From NCBI GenBank assembly GCA_016859345.1, contig CM029126.1, forward strand, positions 5,914,527 through 5,978,526: a DNA stretch of 64,000 nucleotides, in the 5' to 3' direction. A program made the translations under genes and the position numbers. This DNA is from Istiophorus platypterus. Lineage: Eukaryota > Chordata > Actinopteri > Istiophoriformes > Istiophoridae. The notes under the pieces are model-generated. The model did no database searches. It was not told the origin of the DNA and worked only from the letters and a program-made list of their open reading frames with translations. This document shows positions 36,986 through 47,843 of the stretch, piece after piece. Position 1 is the first letter of the stretch. Every line of letters starts with the position of its first letter.

Positions 36986-38409
36986 ACAAAACCATTAGTG
37001 AATTACAGTTGTAACTGTTGTATTGATCAGCTCCTTAAAACACAATCTGTCCCCTCCATTAGTTTCTCTCTTGGTCCCGACAGACTCTAAGTGCTAAGAA
37101 ACACGTGGCCTATTTTTCCAAAAGATTCATGAACGCGTTGCCTTGTGACCACTCGTCATTACTACTCACCTTTTCTGAAGCCAGTGCTGTGATACGACTT
37201 TCCTCCGAGAGAAGGCAGGAAGGTCGAAACGGGAGCAAACTGTAAACCAGCCAGTTTCTTTGGGGCAATGAACTGATCTAAAAATAATCCTTCATCAGGT
37301 TTTGTGATATAATGAATAAATTAGTCTAACTTTTGTAATATCTGGTTGGAGTCAGGGAGAAAATAAGAAGATACAAGCCTTTCCTGGAGGTTTTCGGCAA
37401 GTCAGGAGTACAACAACATGTTTAAACTAAATGTCAGCCAGTGTGAGTGACTGGATTTTCAATTTACATGGTGGTTTGACTTGCTCGTGTAAGGGCAAAG
37501 ACAGACACAGGGGCGAATTTCCCTACAATCAATAAGCTGCCTCCTCCCAGCCCCCTGAATCGCTATCTGCTCCCTCAGATCTAACTTGAGTTTGTATTGA
37601 TCTGAGTGAATGAGAGAGGGGGCTCGTATCGGCGAGTGCCGTCGGCCTTTCGCCGCTGGAGTCATCGTTGTGCACACAGATCGTTTTTTCTTCTTTTTCC
37701 TCAGGCCTCCACGGCCCATCGCGCCACATGCCAAGCGTGAGATCGGACACTTGTGGGGCGACACAGGAACGAGGGCGGCGGCGCTCACGGAGCCGACCAG
37801 CATCAGTTTGCCGCAGACATCCATCCCTCTTCTTCCTGTTGCCGCCTATCTCTGATCCATTAGGCGTCAGAGCTGACAGTGACATGGCCTCATGCAGCGC
37901 AAACGCCATGAGCGACGAATGATTCTTCAAATTTTGTTTATCTGGGGGTACTGAACTTTCTGTGAATCCCAGCCAGCGCAGTCACCATGGAAACCTCATT
38001 CAAGCCACAACAAGGGGGGTTTTGTCCGGACGGGGCACTTCGCCGAGCCCTACAGTGACTACTCACTACTGTGGTTTCTCGCTCTCTCTGTCTTTGTCTG
38101 TCCGTCTCGCTTTCTCAGCCATGCTCACACACACACACACACACATACACATAAAGAGAGAGAAAAACCAGCCTTTTTCACCCTTTTTTTCCCCCCAGGG
38201 TGCATGGTGTCCCTGCATGGGGGGAGTATTTACAGGATCTTATCAGTGTCAGTGCCGTGCCGGCCCCTGATCCCACTGAGTGGGTTTCTGAGGAATGCTG
38301 GGACGAGATGGAGGTGTTCCAAAGGGGGAGTGACGAGGGAGAGAGAGAGAGAGTGAGAGAGATAGACAGACACTGGGAGACAGACAGGGAGAGAGAGAGA
38401 GAGAGACAT

Positions 38410-38504
38410 AGTCTATATATACATCCCAAAGAGGCTGGTGCTCACAGGCACAGCTGGACTACTGGATAAATGGACTCTAGCCCACTGGATATTTAGCTAG
38501 AAAG
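38410..38504 (+). promoter_or_regulatory. Candidate TATA box and noncoding first exon of the 40.3 kb rapunzel-like gene
   Basis: TATATATA at 38414-38421 is followed about 30 bases later by a short segment ending in 'gctagaaag' with donor GTGAGT at 38505. The matching acceptor would be 'ttctttcag' ending at 40195 (or one ending 40009), leaving a 5' UTR piece before ATG 40265. The exon has no long open frame. This fits the pattern of the other long members, whose coding exons begin shortly after an acceptor. Confidence 0.4.
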
Positions 38505-40195
38505 GTGAGTTCTTCTTCTTTTGCTCTAAGTCTTAATTTAGCATCCCTATAATCTACTTCACCACTTTACCATCATATTTAGTTTTCTATAAAAATGTAA
38601 AAGAAGAGACAGAAAGAAAGAGAGAAAGAAAGAAAGAAAAGAAAGAAGAAAAAACTCAGTATTTAATTTTGTCTGTTCAGCTTTTCTCACCATTATTGAA
38701 GTTGACCTTTATAAGAAGCTTTTGAGGAATTGGATTTTCTATTTCCCCCGTTTCGTTACGGGTTTCCAGCCAGAAACCTGCCTCGGTGCCAGAGGTGGAG
38801 ACGAGTCCTCTGGGGGATGTGGTCTTGTTAGAGATTCACGTATGTGGACTCCGTTAAAGCCCCGTAGCTCTCTGGCAAAGTGAATCACATTTGGAAGGGG
38901 AGACCAGTGTTTGATCGCTGTGTGCGACTCGCCTTTTTTTCTTTTTCTTTTTTTATTTTCTCTCACTAAAAAACACATTTCACTTTTTTTTTGTTACGAG
39001 AAGACAAACTTTTTTTAAAAAATTTGGTTTCACGAGGGAGGATATTTCCCACAGACGAAGATAATTTACTCAGTAAGTATTTTCTTTCTCTGTCATTTCT
39101 TTCCTCTCTCAGAATGGATTTCAGTCCGTTATGTCCTGACATATTCAAATTTTAAATGGTGCACTTTTTTCATCACCTGGTTCATACAGAAATGTGGTGG
39201 TAAGAAAAAAAACTGTGAAAACACTGATGGCATGTGACTGAATATAAGGAAATCTAATCAGTGAGGTGATAGGAAAGGCTGTAAAATGATCTGACCACTG
39301 ATCTCATCACTGCAGCAATTACTGGTTAGCATATGTTCTGTAGTTGAACATATAATCCTGTACTTGTGTCTTTTATTTTTCATTGAAAACCCTCCAAAAA
39401 AAAAAAAAAAACCCAGGATATTTGGATTATTTTTGGTTTCACTTATGTTGAGTCAGTAATGAGGAGGAAAGTGTGATTGTATTACTGAACAAGTGCATTG
39501 GTGGGATTTTTTTCTTCACTCAGCCTTGGGTGTGCCTTTTTCTGAACGGGATACGGGCTCCAGAGAGCGAGAAATGAGTTAGCTCATCTCTCCTGAGGGT
39601 TTTTTTTACATTGAAAACCATACTATCAAAACCAAAGTAACCCCCCCCCCCTTTTTCCCATGTCGTGGACATCTGTGTTTGTTTTGGGTCTTGGCTATTG
39701 TAAGAGCAGTAAAAAAAAAAAAAAAAGTCATCCCAAAGGGCCAGTACTGCAACGTTGCACAATACTTCACATCATAATTCATGAATAAACACACCACGTT
39801 TGATATTTGTCTTGAATCGGCATCCATATGTGCCTCGCTTGTTGTGTTTGTTCATTAACTTTTTTTATTAATGTGTCAATGCCTCCAGGGCTTCTAAACG
39901 AGTCCCAGTCATTAACTGTGGCTCTGAGGGCGCGGCATGAAACTGGATGCCTACATGTGCTGACATGACCTGCTGTTTGCTTTATTGTAGGATTTTTGTT
40001 TTTTTTCAGGATATGTCCTGTGAGAAAAAAAAAGACTTCCTGTCATCTGATTACATTTGCTTCGCCAAATCTAACTGAAAAAGAAAAAAAGGAAAGGAAA
40101 AAGGAAAAAAGGAAAGCCAAGTTTTTTCTGAAATGTCAAAAAAAAATCACGCTTTAATGAACTTTACAAGGGTGTCGTGTTTCTTCTTCTTTCAG
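38505..40195. other. Probable intron 1 of 40.3 kb gene, simple repeats
   Basis: Holds A/G-rich runs (38600-38650, 40075-40120) and poly-A/poly-T runs (39397, 39711). No coding segment is seen. Confidence 0.4.
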
Positions 40196-40264
40196 GCACC
40201 AGCAAAGTCTCTGGCTGTGGAAAAAAAAAATTAGCTTAGTTAGCGCAAAATACATAATACAAAG

Positions 40265-41446
40265 ATGAACAGTGTGGCAGACTGGCTCGTGCAGAACAGG
40301 GACAAGATTGAGAAAGGTGTGGAGATCATGGGGCAAGCTGCCGAGGTGCTCGCCGCCACCGTGGGCCAGCTTCACCCCGTGCTGGAGGCCGTGTTCATGG
40401 CCTCGGCCGAGCTGCTCAGCAACCCGGAGGGCAAGGAGGCGCGCTACCTGACGCAACAGTTTGAACTCGTCAACGAGCAACTCGAGGGGATCAAGGACGA
40501 GATCGATAAAATTGCGCTGGAGCTGCAGAAGACGTCGATGAACAAGCAGAACTTTGATCGCGAGGCGCAGATGCTCAGCCAGTACGAAAAGTTCCAGGAC
40601 TTTGTCAACGCCAAGCCCAATTACCGGAAGAAGAAGATGGAGAAGTTCCTCAGCCATTACGAGAACACGGACGGCGACCTCAACCTGGACGCCCTCTACA
40701 ACGCTGTCACCGGGGAGAACACCTCGGGGGACCCTATGCTGGAAACCGTAGTCGCCACAGAGGAGAGGAGCAGGCGGGCGGTCGAGGATTTCTGTGCCCG
40801 GCTGAAGAAGCTTTTTGTGGTGGGCATCATCGCCGTCATGAGTCACGCCGCCCTCAAGGAAGGAGCGGTTGGCAAGGAGATGGTGAAGAAGTGGCAGGGG
40901 AGGATGGAGGACATAGAGAAACGGATGAAAGCAGCCGTGGATGACTGCGCGGAGCACTTCTCAGAACAGGCCAAGGAGGACATGGAGAAGCTGCTCCAGA
41001 AGAATCCCGGCACTGTTGATCGGGACTTTACCAAAACCCTCCTGGATTCGCTGGTTAAGAAATACGACTGGGTGAACTGGTCCATCAGGGCCTTCGGCGA
41101 CAGGGAGCGCATTTTCTTCTTCAACTGGCTGGCGGGGAAGAAGTACCACGGGAGCGGGGGGGCCAACTGGTTCGACATTTTGACCAAGAACAAGATCAAA
41201 GTGGTGGTCTCGTTCTGCGTCAACCCCAAGCCCATCAACAAGACTAAGATCCAGGAGCAGATTGAGGGACAGAAGCTGAAGGGGGACATGATGGCGGTGG
41301 CTCTGTCTCTGAACAAGAGCTTCCCCAACTGCCTGGTCCATGCTGTCAGCCACTACAAGGAGGTGGTGGAGACCAACAACTTCCAAGAGGATCGTTACTA
41401 CTATGGGAAACACAAGGGAGCCTACCTGTGCATCCACCCAGAGTAG
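40265..41446 (+). CDS. rpz-like: Rapunzel-like protein, long form, divergent (393 aa)
   Basis: One GC-rich coding exon. The start ATG at 40265 has A at -3 and lies 70 bases after an acceptor. The N-terminal hydrophobic segment is at residues 24-50 and the second, LFVVGIIAVMSHAAL, at 183-197. The core that reads VEENxxNQFRKYMD in three relatives is replaced here by NFDREAQMLSQYEKFQDF (97-114), so this is the most divergent member. The C-terminal domain starts at LVKKYDWVNWSIR (263-275), keeps CLVHAVS (356-362), and ends with the Tyr-rich RYYYGKHKGAYLCIHPE. It shares SRRAVEDFCARLKKLF with the 46.7 kb copy. No signal peptide or clear membrane anchor is evident. Role unknown beyond membership of the rapunzel family. 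Confidence 0.85.
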   Translation: MNSVADWLVQNRDKIEKGVEIMGQAAEVLAATVGQLHPVLEAVFMASAELLSNPEGKEARYLTQQFELVNEQLEGIKDEIDKIALELQKTSMNKQNFDREAQMLSQYEKFQDFVNAKPNYRKKKMEKFLSHYENTDGDLNLDALYNAVTGENTSGDPMLETVVATEERSRRAVEDFCARLKKLFVVGIIAVMSHAALKEGAVGKEMVKKWQGRMEDIEKRMKAAVDDCAEHFSEQAKEDMEKLLQKNPGTVDRDFTKTLLDSLVKKYDWVNWSIRAFGDRERIFFFNWLAGKKYHGSGGANWFDILTKNKIKVVVSFCVNPKPINKTKIQEQIEGQKLKGDMMAVALSLNKSFPNCLVHAVSHYKEVVETNNFQEDRYYYGKHKGAYLCIHPE

Positions 41447-42020
41447 GCTCACGGAGAAAAAAAAAAAACTGTAGCTGCCGCGTAGAGGAAGAATCCAGCT
41501 ATAAATTGATCCATGAATGTCTTTAGCATCAGATATAGAAAACTATTCGTAAATATTGTCTGTGCTGATGCACATTCTGCTCTGTCTGCGCTCTGGTATG
41601 TGATTCACTGTCTTGATCTATAATGATTTTTTATTCTTATACAGAGTACATATATAAACATCTTTCCTCCGCTTCGACTTAGCGCTACGAAAACATATGA
41701 CAACTCCCATCACTCCGTCCCCATTGGATTTCACCGTGGGGGGGTTTTCGGTGTTATGACAATATTAGTATGTCAGCTGACTTTGCTGTATATTTAAGGT
41801 AGCCTTCTCCTTTAATCCCTATAATCCCTATGGGTGTATCAGGCCATTGACTGCTAGTTTGGAGGTGTATGGAAAAAAAAAAAAAAAATCCAATATCCAA
41901 TATTTTTTGCCGCTTTCGGTGCAATACAGTGCTGCGGGGGAAAACTTCCAAAAGTCCCGGGTGGAGACACTTGTGTATATTTGACTTCTATTTGCAATAA
42001 ACCAAGACAAAACTCGAACG
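41447..42020 (+). other. 3' UTR and poly(A) signal of 40.3 kb gene
   Basis: AATAAA at 41996-42001 in 'tttgcaataaaccaag' gives a 3' UTR of about 0.57 kb. Confidence 0.6.
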
Positions 42021-42299
42021 CCTTTGTCATCTCTGGTCGTCATTGCACCGCCGTTGGGAGGCCCTTCTTGGGAGCCGGAGCCCACTGCAACTGTAGCAAA
42101 TCGTGACCAAGCATGAAGCATGATGTTCTGCAAACTGCATTTCGACGCTGAACAAATTAGCATTAACCCCTGCAAACAGTCGTATAGTTTTAAAAGCTGT
42201 GTTTATCCAATGGGTGGAGATTTCTCTGGTATAACACTGCCACAGCAACAACCTCCTATACACGCAACTCTTTTCTTTTTCCTCCACCACCCAAGTTTC

Positions 42300-42800
42300 T
42301 TTTTCTTTTTTTTTTTTTTTGCTCTTGTCAGACTGGGTGTGCCACTGCTCTGCCACATGACCGGTAGGAAGAACAGTCAGTCCCTGAAGTTAGTGTATAT
42401 CCTCTCTAAACTCTTCAAGGTGAGTCCATTTCTGATCTAAAAGGAGGAAAAAGCGGGTTCTTAGTGGGACGGGCGCATTAAGGTGGTAGCGACGCTTTGA
42501 TGGGAAACAATCGACTAAACTTCGTCCGCTTCGTTCCGGTCTCTCGTTACATAACCCAACTTTTTTCCTTTTTTTTTACCCTCTTTGGCGCATCGTTTTT
42601 TGCCGTTGAAAACAACGGGGGAGGGGAGAAAGGAGAAAGGACGTCGACCACGCTTCATGGCTTTGGTCGCTTAATAAAGCGAAGCGGGCGATGAGACTGT
42701 ATCTGACGGGAACCCGACGCAGTTTGACCGAAAAGTTTCGACTTTGTTTCGGGCGTTGTCGGAGCCGCCGCCGCCGCGTCGCAGGGTTTTGTTTTGTTTT
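42300..42800 (+). promoter_or_regulatory. Candidate promoter/first exon region of the 46.7 kb rapunzel-like gene
   Basis: A possible exon ends at 42419 or 42420, before the donor in 'cttcaaggtgagtcc'. A CpG-rich stretch with a CCG run follows at 42660-42785. The only plus-strand gene downstream is at 46.7 kb, whose coding exon follows an acceptor ending at 46641. Another CpG-rich patch at 44830-45010 is an alternative. Confidence 0.25.
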
Positions 42801-43299
42801 CCAGGAAGTGATCAACTTCTTTTTTTAGAGGCGTGATCCACTTTCTGTCGAGCTGCAAAAAAAAAAAAAAACCCAAAACAAAACCAGTGCGACGTTTGTT
42901 TGTCTCTGTCCATCGGCTGTAAAATGAAACAATTAGAGCCCTTGTGCCCTCTGATCGATACATTTTCCATTAAGAGGCGCATTAACTGAGCGTTTAGCGG
43001 TGTTTTCTCTCTCGGCGGTCAGACTGAGTGGTCAGCTGTCAGAGGGGGGCTGGAGGGGTTTGATCATCTCTGTGTTGAGAGGAAGCTTTGACACTTGAGA
43101 CATTAACTGTTTTCCATTTTTTTTTTGGACTTTCACATTAAAAACACTCTTGTTATTCCCTTTTAAAAAAGAAGGCAGCATGCACCCGATGAGTTGATGT
43201 GGTTTTTAAATGCTTGAAATGCTAAAAAAATAAAGTGGGGCAGTTAAGTAAAAGAACATGGTGTTTTAAATCAGTACAATTCATTGACATGTATAGTAC

Positions 43300-44057
43300 G
43301 AGTGATGGAAAAGGTACTCGGGTCATTTTCTCGAGTAAAAGTACCAACACCCAAAATGTTAAAATACTCTTGACACAAGTAACAGTCCTACATTGTTGTA
43401 ATGTTACTCAGGGAAAAGTACGAAGGTGTTTTTAGTTAAAATGTGCTTTGGGTATAAAAAAAAGTAAAAGTCCTGCTAAAAAAAGAATGAATAAATAAAA
43501 GCCTCTAGCTCCGACTGAGAGCATATTGCATTATCGTCAATACTGATTAATCATTGTGTGGTGTTGTAGTGTTGCATGCTGGTTGGGATGAAGCTAGTTT
43601 AAAATATTTTAGATAATGCAAAAAAAAAAAAAAAGTTTGACGAGCTTTCTGTAATCTTTGGCTTTTTTTTTTTTTTTTAAACATAGTTTTTTGGTATAAC
43701 TCCTAAGAAATGCTCAGGCGGCTCAAATGTGACCCAACTAGACTCTGCCTCATTCATTGTAAGAGGTTGCGAGGCAAAAGGGCCGGGGATATCGCTATTT
43801 TAATCTGTAACGATGGACTGTCTTTTATAAGATTATCAAATTGTTGTTTTAATGTAAAATCTTAATCCATAATGCGTCTAGTAGGTATAGCTATCAAATA
43901 AGCACAGCGTATTGTAAAGAGTGCAATGTTTCCCTCTGAACTGTGGTGGAGTAAAAGAGTTAAGGAGCACACAATGGGAATGCTCTTGTAAACTGCTTCA
44001 AGATTGTATCTAAGTACAGCACTGGGGTAAATGTACCTAGTTACTTTCCACAACTGT
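43300..44057. repeat. Palindromic 'agtaaaagtac' element, fuller copy
   Basis: Left end 'agtgatggaaaaggtactcg' and right end 'gttactttccacaactg' are imperfect inverses. The interior is bounded by 'gagtaaaagtacc' on the left and 'ctaagtacagcactggggta' on the right. Looks like a nonautonomous DNA element common in teleosts. Confidence 0.6.
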
Positions 44058-44491
44058 GTTTTACTGAGTATTGGTGGGATATTAAGTGAAACTCTCACCT
44101 GCTATGCTTGTCAATAGCCAGACAAGCATACCTATGATACAAGAGCCTCAGCTGTTCCTCATCTCTGAGAATGTGATTTCTCTAAGCACTTCAGTGTTTG
44201 AATTGACCATGTAAAGGTGCTTCACATGCACTCAGACCAGCGTTACGCAACCCCTGGGACAGCGGGAAAGAAAGACGGACATTAGCGGAAAATGGGAATC
44301 AGAGCTTTAACACAATCAAATTGAACATGATTCAATAGATTTAAAGGCTCTAACACCCTGCTAGAACTTCCTGCACTATGTTGTTTTTGTTCTCCAGTCA
44401 TTCAAGGAAATTATGCAATTGTTCAATACTTTATATCACAGCTAAAGCGCTTTTGGACCTTTTATTGTCAACATTAAAAGGATGTTCGGTT

Positions 44492-44715
44492 AAAGGAATA
44501 GTTCAGCATTTTAGTTGATATGCTTTTCCGCTCTCTTGCTGAGAGTTGCTTGAGAAGACCGATGTAGCTGCTTAGCTTAGCTTAGCATAAAGACTGAAAA
44601 CAGGGGAGAACTGTTAGCTTGACCATGTTGAGAGATTAAAAACATCCGCCTAGCAGCATCCCCTGAAGCTTTACTGTCAGATCGTCTTTGTTTAATCTGT
44701 ACAAAAACTGAATGG
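44492..44715 (+). repeat. Half copy of the palindromic 'cttagcttagcataaagac' repeat
   Basis: Begins 'ttaaaggaatagttcagc', with 'cttgctgagagttgcttgag' and 'gcttagcataaagactgaa' in the expected order. Confidence 0.65.
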
Positions 44716-44829
44716 TAACACATTTTGGGACATAAGGGAAGACATCTATGGTCTGGTCTGGTGTGGATGGATGCCTGCAGACCTGTCTTGAGGGCTGCAG
44801 AGGTGTGCAGTGTATCGGACTGAGGAATA

Positions 44830-45010
44830 GGTGTGTGTGCCCCCCCCGGGGACAGAGCGGACCTCGGCAGAGGGACGAACAAGCTGACAGACTATTTTCC
44901 ATTGTGCCTTTGCCGCGGTAACTCGCCGGGTTTCTCCGGGGGAAGCGCACCCTCGCCGAGCGAGTTTAACCTCTTCCACCGAATCGCTTCCCACGCCAGC
45001 CGCCTCGATA
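44830..45010 (+). promoter_or_regulatory. CpG-rich patch, possible promoter
   Basis: Local CpG density is well above the surrounding DNA, about 1.7 kb before the 46.7 kb coding exon. No TATA box. Link to that gene is positional inference. Confidence 0.25.
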
Positions 45011-45714
45011 TTGACCCGGCACTGGCTGAGGCAGAAACAGCACTGCTGCTTCCCCCCGGTTTAACAAAACAAAACAAAAAAGTAGTCACGAAGGCCAGAA
45101 ACCTGATTTAGAATGTGAACATGTGACTACAGGTTCTTTGCCAAAGGGGCTGCTACATGGACCGTGGACATGAGACTGTGTTTTTTTTGTTTTTGTTTTG
45201 TTTTTGTTTTTTTTTCCAAGCCATCATTTTGTGCCAAAATGTGATTTCCACCCAAATTACACATTTCAAGTATTTCAGAGAGGACATGTCCGGACATGCC
45301 CATGAAATCAGTCTGTTCCCTGCAGTCAGCTTTTACTCCCTTCCTGGCCCGGAGTAGTTGTTTGTATTAGATTAAGATTTTCCTAGTCAATTGGACTTCT
45401 TCTTTTTGAGGTGAAGGAGGGCAAGACGGGAAGTAATTGCCTTCACTTCAGTAATCCCCTAGCATCACTGAGTACTTGCTTTAACCCCTTGTGTACAGCA
45501 TTGCTACGACTGAGATAAATAATCGACCCTCCGGGGGAAAATGCGACAGATGCATTTACAGACGGAACAAGAAAAGACTGTTTAACAAAACAATCCCACA
45601 GGCTTTCAGTCTGTCTCCATCAAGAGATGGTTGCTCACTTATCATGGAAATAGAGTCGTTAACCTGGCGAATGAGCTCAGTAGCTGTTACGACTCCATCC
45701 ACAGCACTTTCAGG

Positions 45715-46262
45715 ACAAAGTTAAAGGAGTAGTCCGGGCTTTTTTTTTTTTTTTTTTTGGAACGCACTTTCTTTACGAGAGTTGGGAGGTGAAGGACGAT
45801 ACCACTGTTATGTCTAAGCGTATCTTATCTTAAAGACTGTAAACCGGGGGGGGGGGGTAGACAGCTACCCTGACTCCGTCCAAAGGTAACAAAATCCGCC
45901 TACTGCCACCTTTTAAAGGAGACTTTATCTCATTTGTTTAAAGATCCAGACGGTCTGGGAAGTCCTTCCACACAGAAAACAGTCTGGCGTGTATCCACCT
46001 TTTGTTTTTAACGCTTGGGTTTTTGTATTGATTAACCAAACAAAACATAATGTCTTAATTAGTGAACTTTAGATTTGGTCACCATTAGATAAAGCCAGGC
46101 TATCTGTTTCCCCCTGTTTCCAGCATAATGCTACGCTAAGCTAACCATCAGCTTTATATTCATATAAAAGGGGCGGATATGAGAGTGATATCGATTCTTC
46201 TCATCTGACTCTGGGCAGGAAAACAAAGTGTATTTCCCAAGATGTTAAACTTTTCCTTTAAT
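45715..46262. repeat. Full palindromic dispersed repeat upstream of 46.7 kb gene
   Basis: Plus half 45722-45925 ('aaaggagtagtccgggc' to 'accttttaaaggagac') and minus half 46075-46262 ('ttccccctgtttccagc', 'ctacgctaagctaac', ending 'aaacttttccttta'). The outer ends are inverses, so the whole behaves as one palindromic element with a unique centre. Confidence 0.65.
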
Positions 46263-46667
46263 CATGAAAGTCCCCTATTGACCTTGAGAATATAATAGAC
46301 AGACCAGCCGACAGGGAGTTGGGAAGAATGGTAGCATTTATCATTTCAACCACATAATTTGAAGACTGAAGCTCACTCAGCTGTTTCTCTCTTTCCTTAT
46401 CAGTTTCTGCTGTGTTGTAAGAGGAGCAAGAGAGAGGGCCACAGTCCAACAACACTGGAACTGAGCTGTGAGAAAATCTACAAAACCCAGCATTTGCTTG
46501 TGACCACTTAATTGAAATGGCCGATAGTTTCTGTTTCACTTTTGTCCAGTTATTTAGCTCAGATTGTGTTTAACTTGAATATCGAAACGGGAGCGGTTTT
46601 AACTATATCTAACCATGGATCAATGTTTGTTTTCTTGTTAGATTCAGTCTGAGCTACGTCATCAAAG

Positions 46668-47843
46668 ATGGCAAACCAGCTACAGAAGCTTTTAGCAGAG
46701 AAGAAAGACATGGTAGAGACGGTGATGGAAGTGTTCGAACAAGGAGCCGAAGTAGTGGCCAGTATCGCCGGCGACCTCTTCCCCGTTTTCTCCATCGCCG
46801 CCCCGATTGTTAAACTGGCGCTGGACAACGTGGAGAGCAAAGAGGCTGCTTTCATGAAGGAGCAGTTCCAAAAGGTGCGGGAGCGTCTGGAGGTGGTGTC
46901 GGAGGAGATCCAGCGGATCAACGACGAGATCAAGAAGAGCGGAGTGGACGCCGCCTATTTCTCGGTGGAGGAGAACATCACCAACCAGTTCAGGAAGTAC
47001 ATGGACATCCTTAACGCCAAACCCAAGTTCAGGGAGGTCAAGAAGAAGCTCTTCCTGGAGCATTTTGCCAAGACGGGCGGCGAAAAAAACCTTATCACCC
47101 TCTACAACGCCGTGACAGGTGAAAACTTCTCCGGGGAATCGGTGCTGCAGATCACCCTGAACTATGAGGAGAAGAGCCGCCGGGCGATGGAGGACTTCTG
47201 CGCCAGGCTGAAGAAGCTTTTCTGTGTCGGGCTCATCGCGCTGTTGGGCCACGCCGCTCTGAAGGGATACGACGAGGAGGATGCGCTTCTGAAAGACTGG
47301 GGGGAGAAGATGAAGGATGTCCAGGCCAAAATGATCGCTGTGATCGAAGACTGCATCGACAGCTTCCCCAAACAGGCCGAGCTGGATTCCCGGCGCATCG
47401 TGAGAGACCAATCAGGCCTGAGCAGCCAGCAGTTAGCTGATACTGTCGTAGAGAAACTGAAGAAGAAGTACGACTGGGTGCGCTGGTCCGTGCGTATATT
47501 CAGGTCCCCTTCGGGCCTGTTCGCCAATAAGAAGGATTACCACTGCTCAACGGGGAAGAGCCGCTTCCAGGTCCCCTCATCAGATGAGAAACTGAACGTC
47601 TGGGTGTCCTACAGCTCCTCACCTGAGCCCTTGGACAAGAGTCACATCCAGCAGCTGATCCAGAGTCAGAAGAAGCTGACGGTGGTGGGTGTGGCAGAGT
47701 TCCTGTTCGAGAAGTTGCCCGGCGACTGCGTGGTCCACACGATCAAGACCAGCAAAGACCTGGCCTGCTCCTGGAGCTTCAGCGATGACCTCCACTACTG
47801 GGAGGAGCAGAAAAACTTCTTCGTCTGCGTTCACTCTGCTTGA
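46668..47843 (+). CDS. rpz-like: Rapunzel-like protein, long form (391 aa)
   Basis: One coding exon starts at ATG 46668 in a strong context (caaagATGG), 26 bases after an acceptor (cttgttag, ending 46641), so a noncoding first exon lies upstream. Hydrophobic helix at residues 28-52, core AYFSVEENITNQFRKYMDIL at 96-115, second hydrophobic helix LFCVGLIALLGHAAL at 184-198, then acidic YDEED. The C-terminal domain runs from about 264 (KLKKKYDWVRWSVR) to the end (LHYWEEQKNFFVCVHSA), with DCVVHTIK at 353-360. It is the closest relative of the 26.5 kb copy, and alignment is nearly gap-free over the N-terminal 240 residues. No signal peptide. Known family biology is the zebrafish rapunzel skeletal phenotype; biochemical role is open. 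Confidence 0.87.
   Translation: MANQLQKLLAEKKDMVETVMEVFEQGAEVVASIAGDLFPVFSIAAPIVKLALDNVESKEAAFMKEQFQKVRERLEVVSEEIQRINDEIKKSGVDAAYFSVEENITNQFRKYMDILNAKPKFREVKKKLFLEHFAKTGGEKNLITLYNAVTGENFSGESVLQITLNYEEKSRRAMEDFCARLKKLFCVGLIALLGHAALKGYDEEDALLKDWGEKMKDVQAKMIAVIEDCIDSFPKQAELDSRRIVRDQSGLSSQQLADTVVEKLKKKYDWVRWSVRIFRSPSGLFANKKDYHCSTGKSRFQVPSSDEKLNVWVSYSSSPEPLDKSHIQQLIQSQKKLTVVGVAEFLFEKLPGDCVVHTIKTSKDLACSWSFSDDLHYWEEQKNFFVCVHSA

Noticed and set aside
37459..37930. Overlapping frames on both strands at 37.5-37.9 kb
   Set aside because: Arg/Pro/Ser-rich frames in a moderately CpG-rich segment with no consistent exon structure; could be regulatory but not coding.
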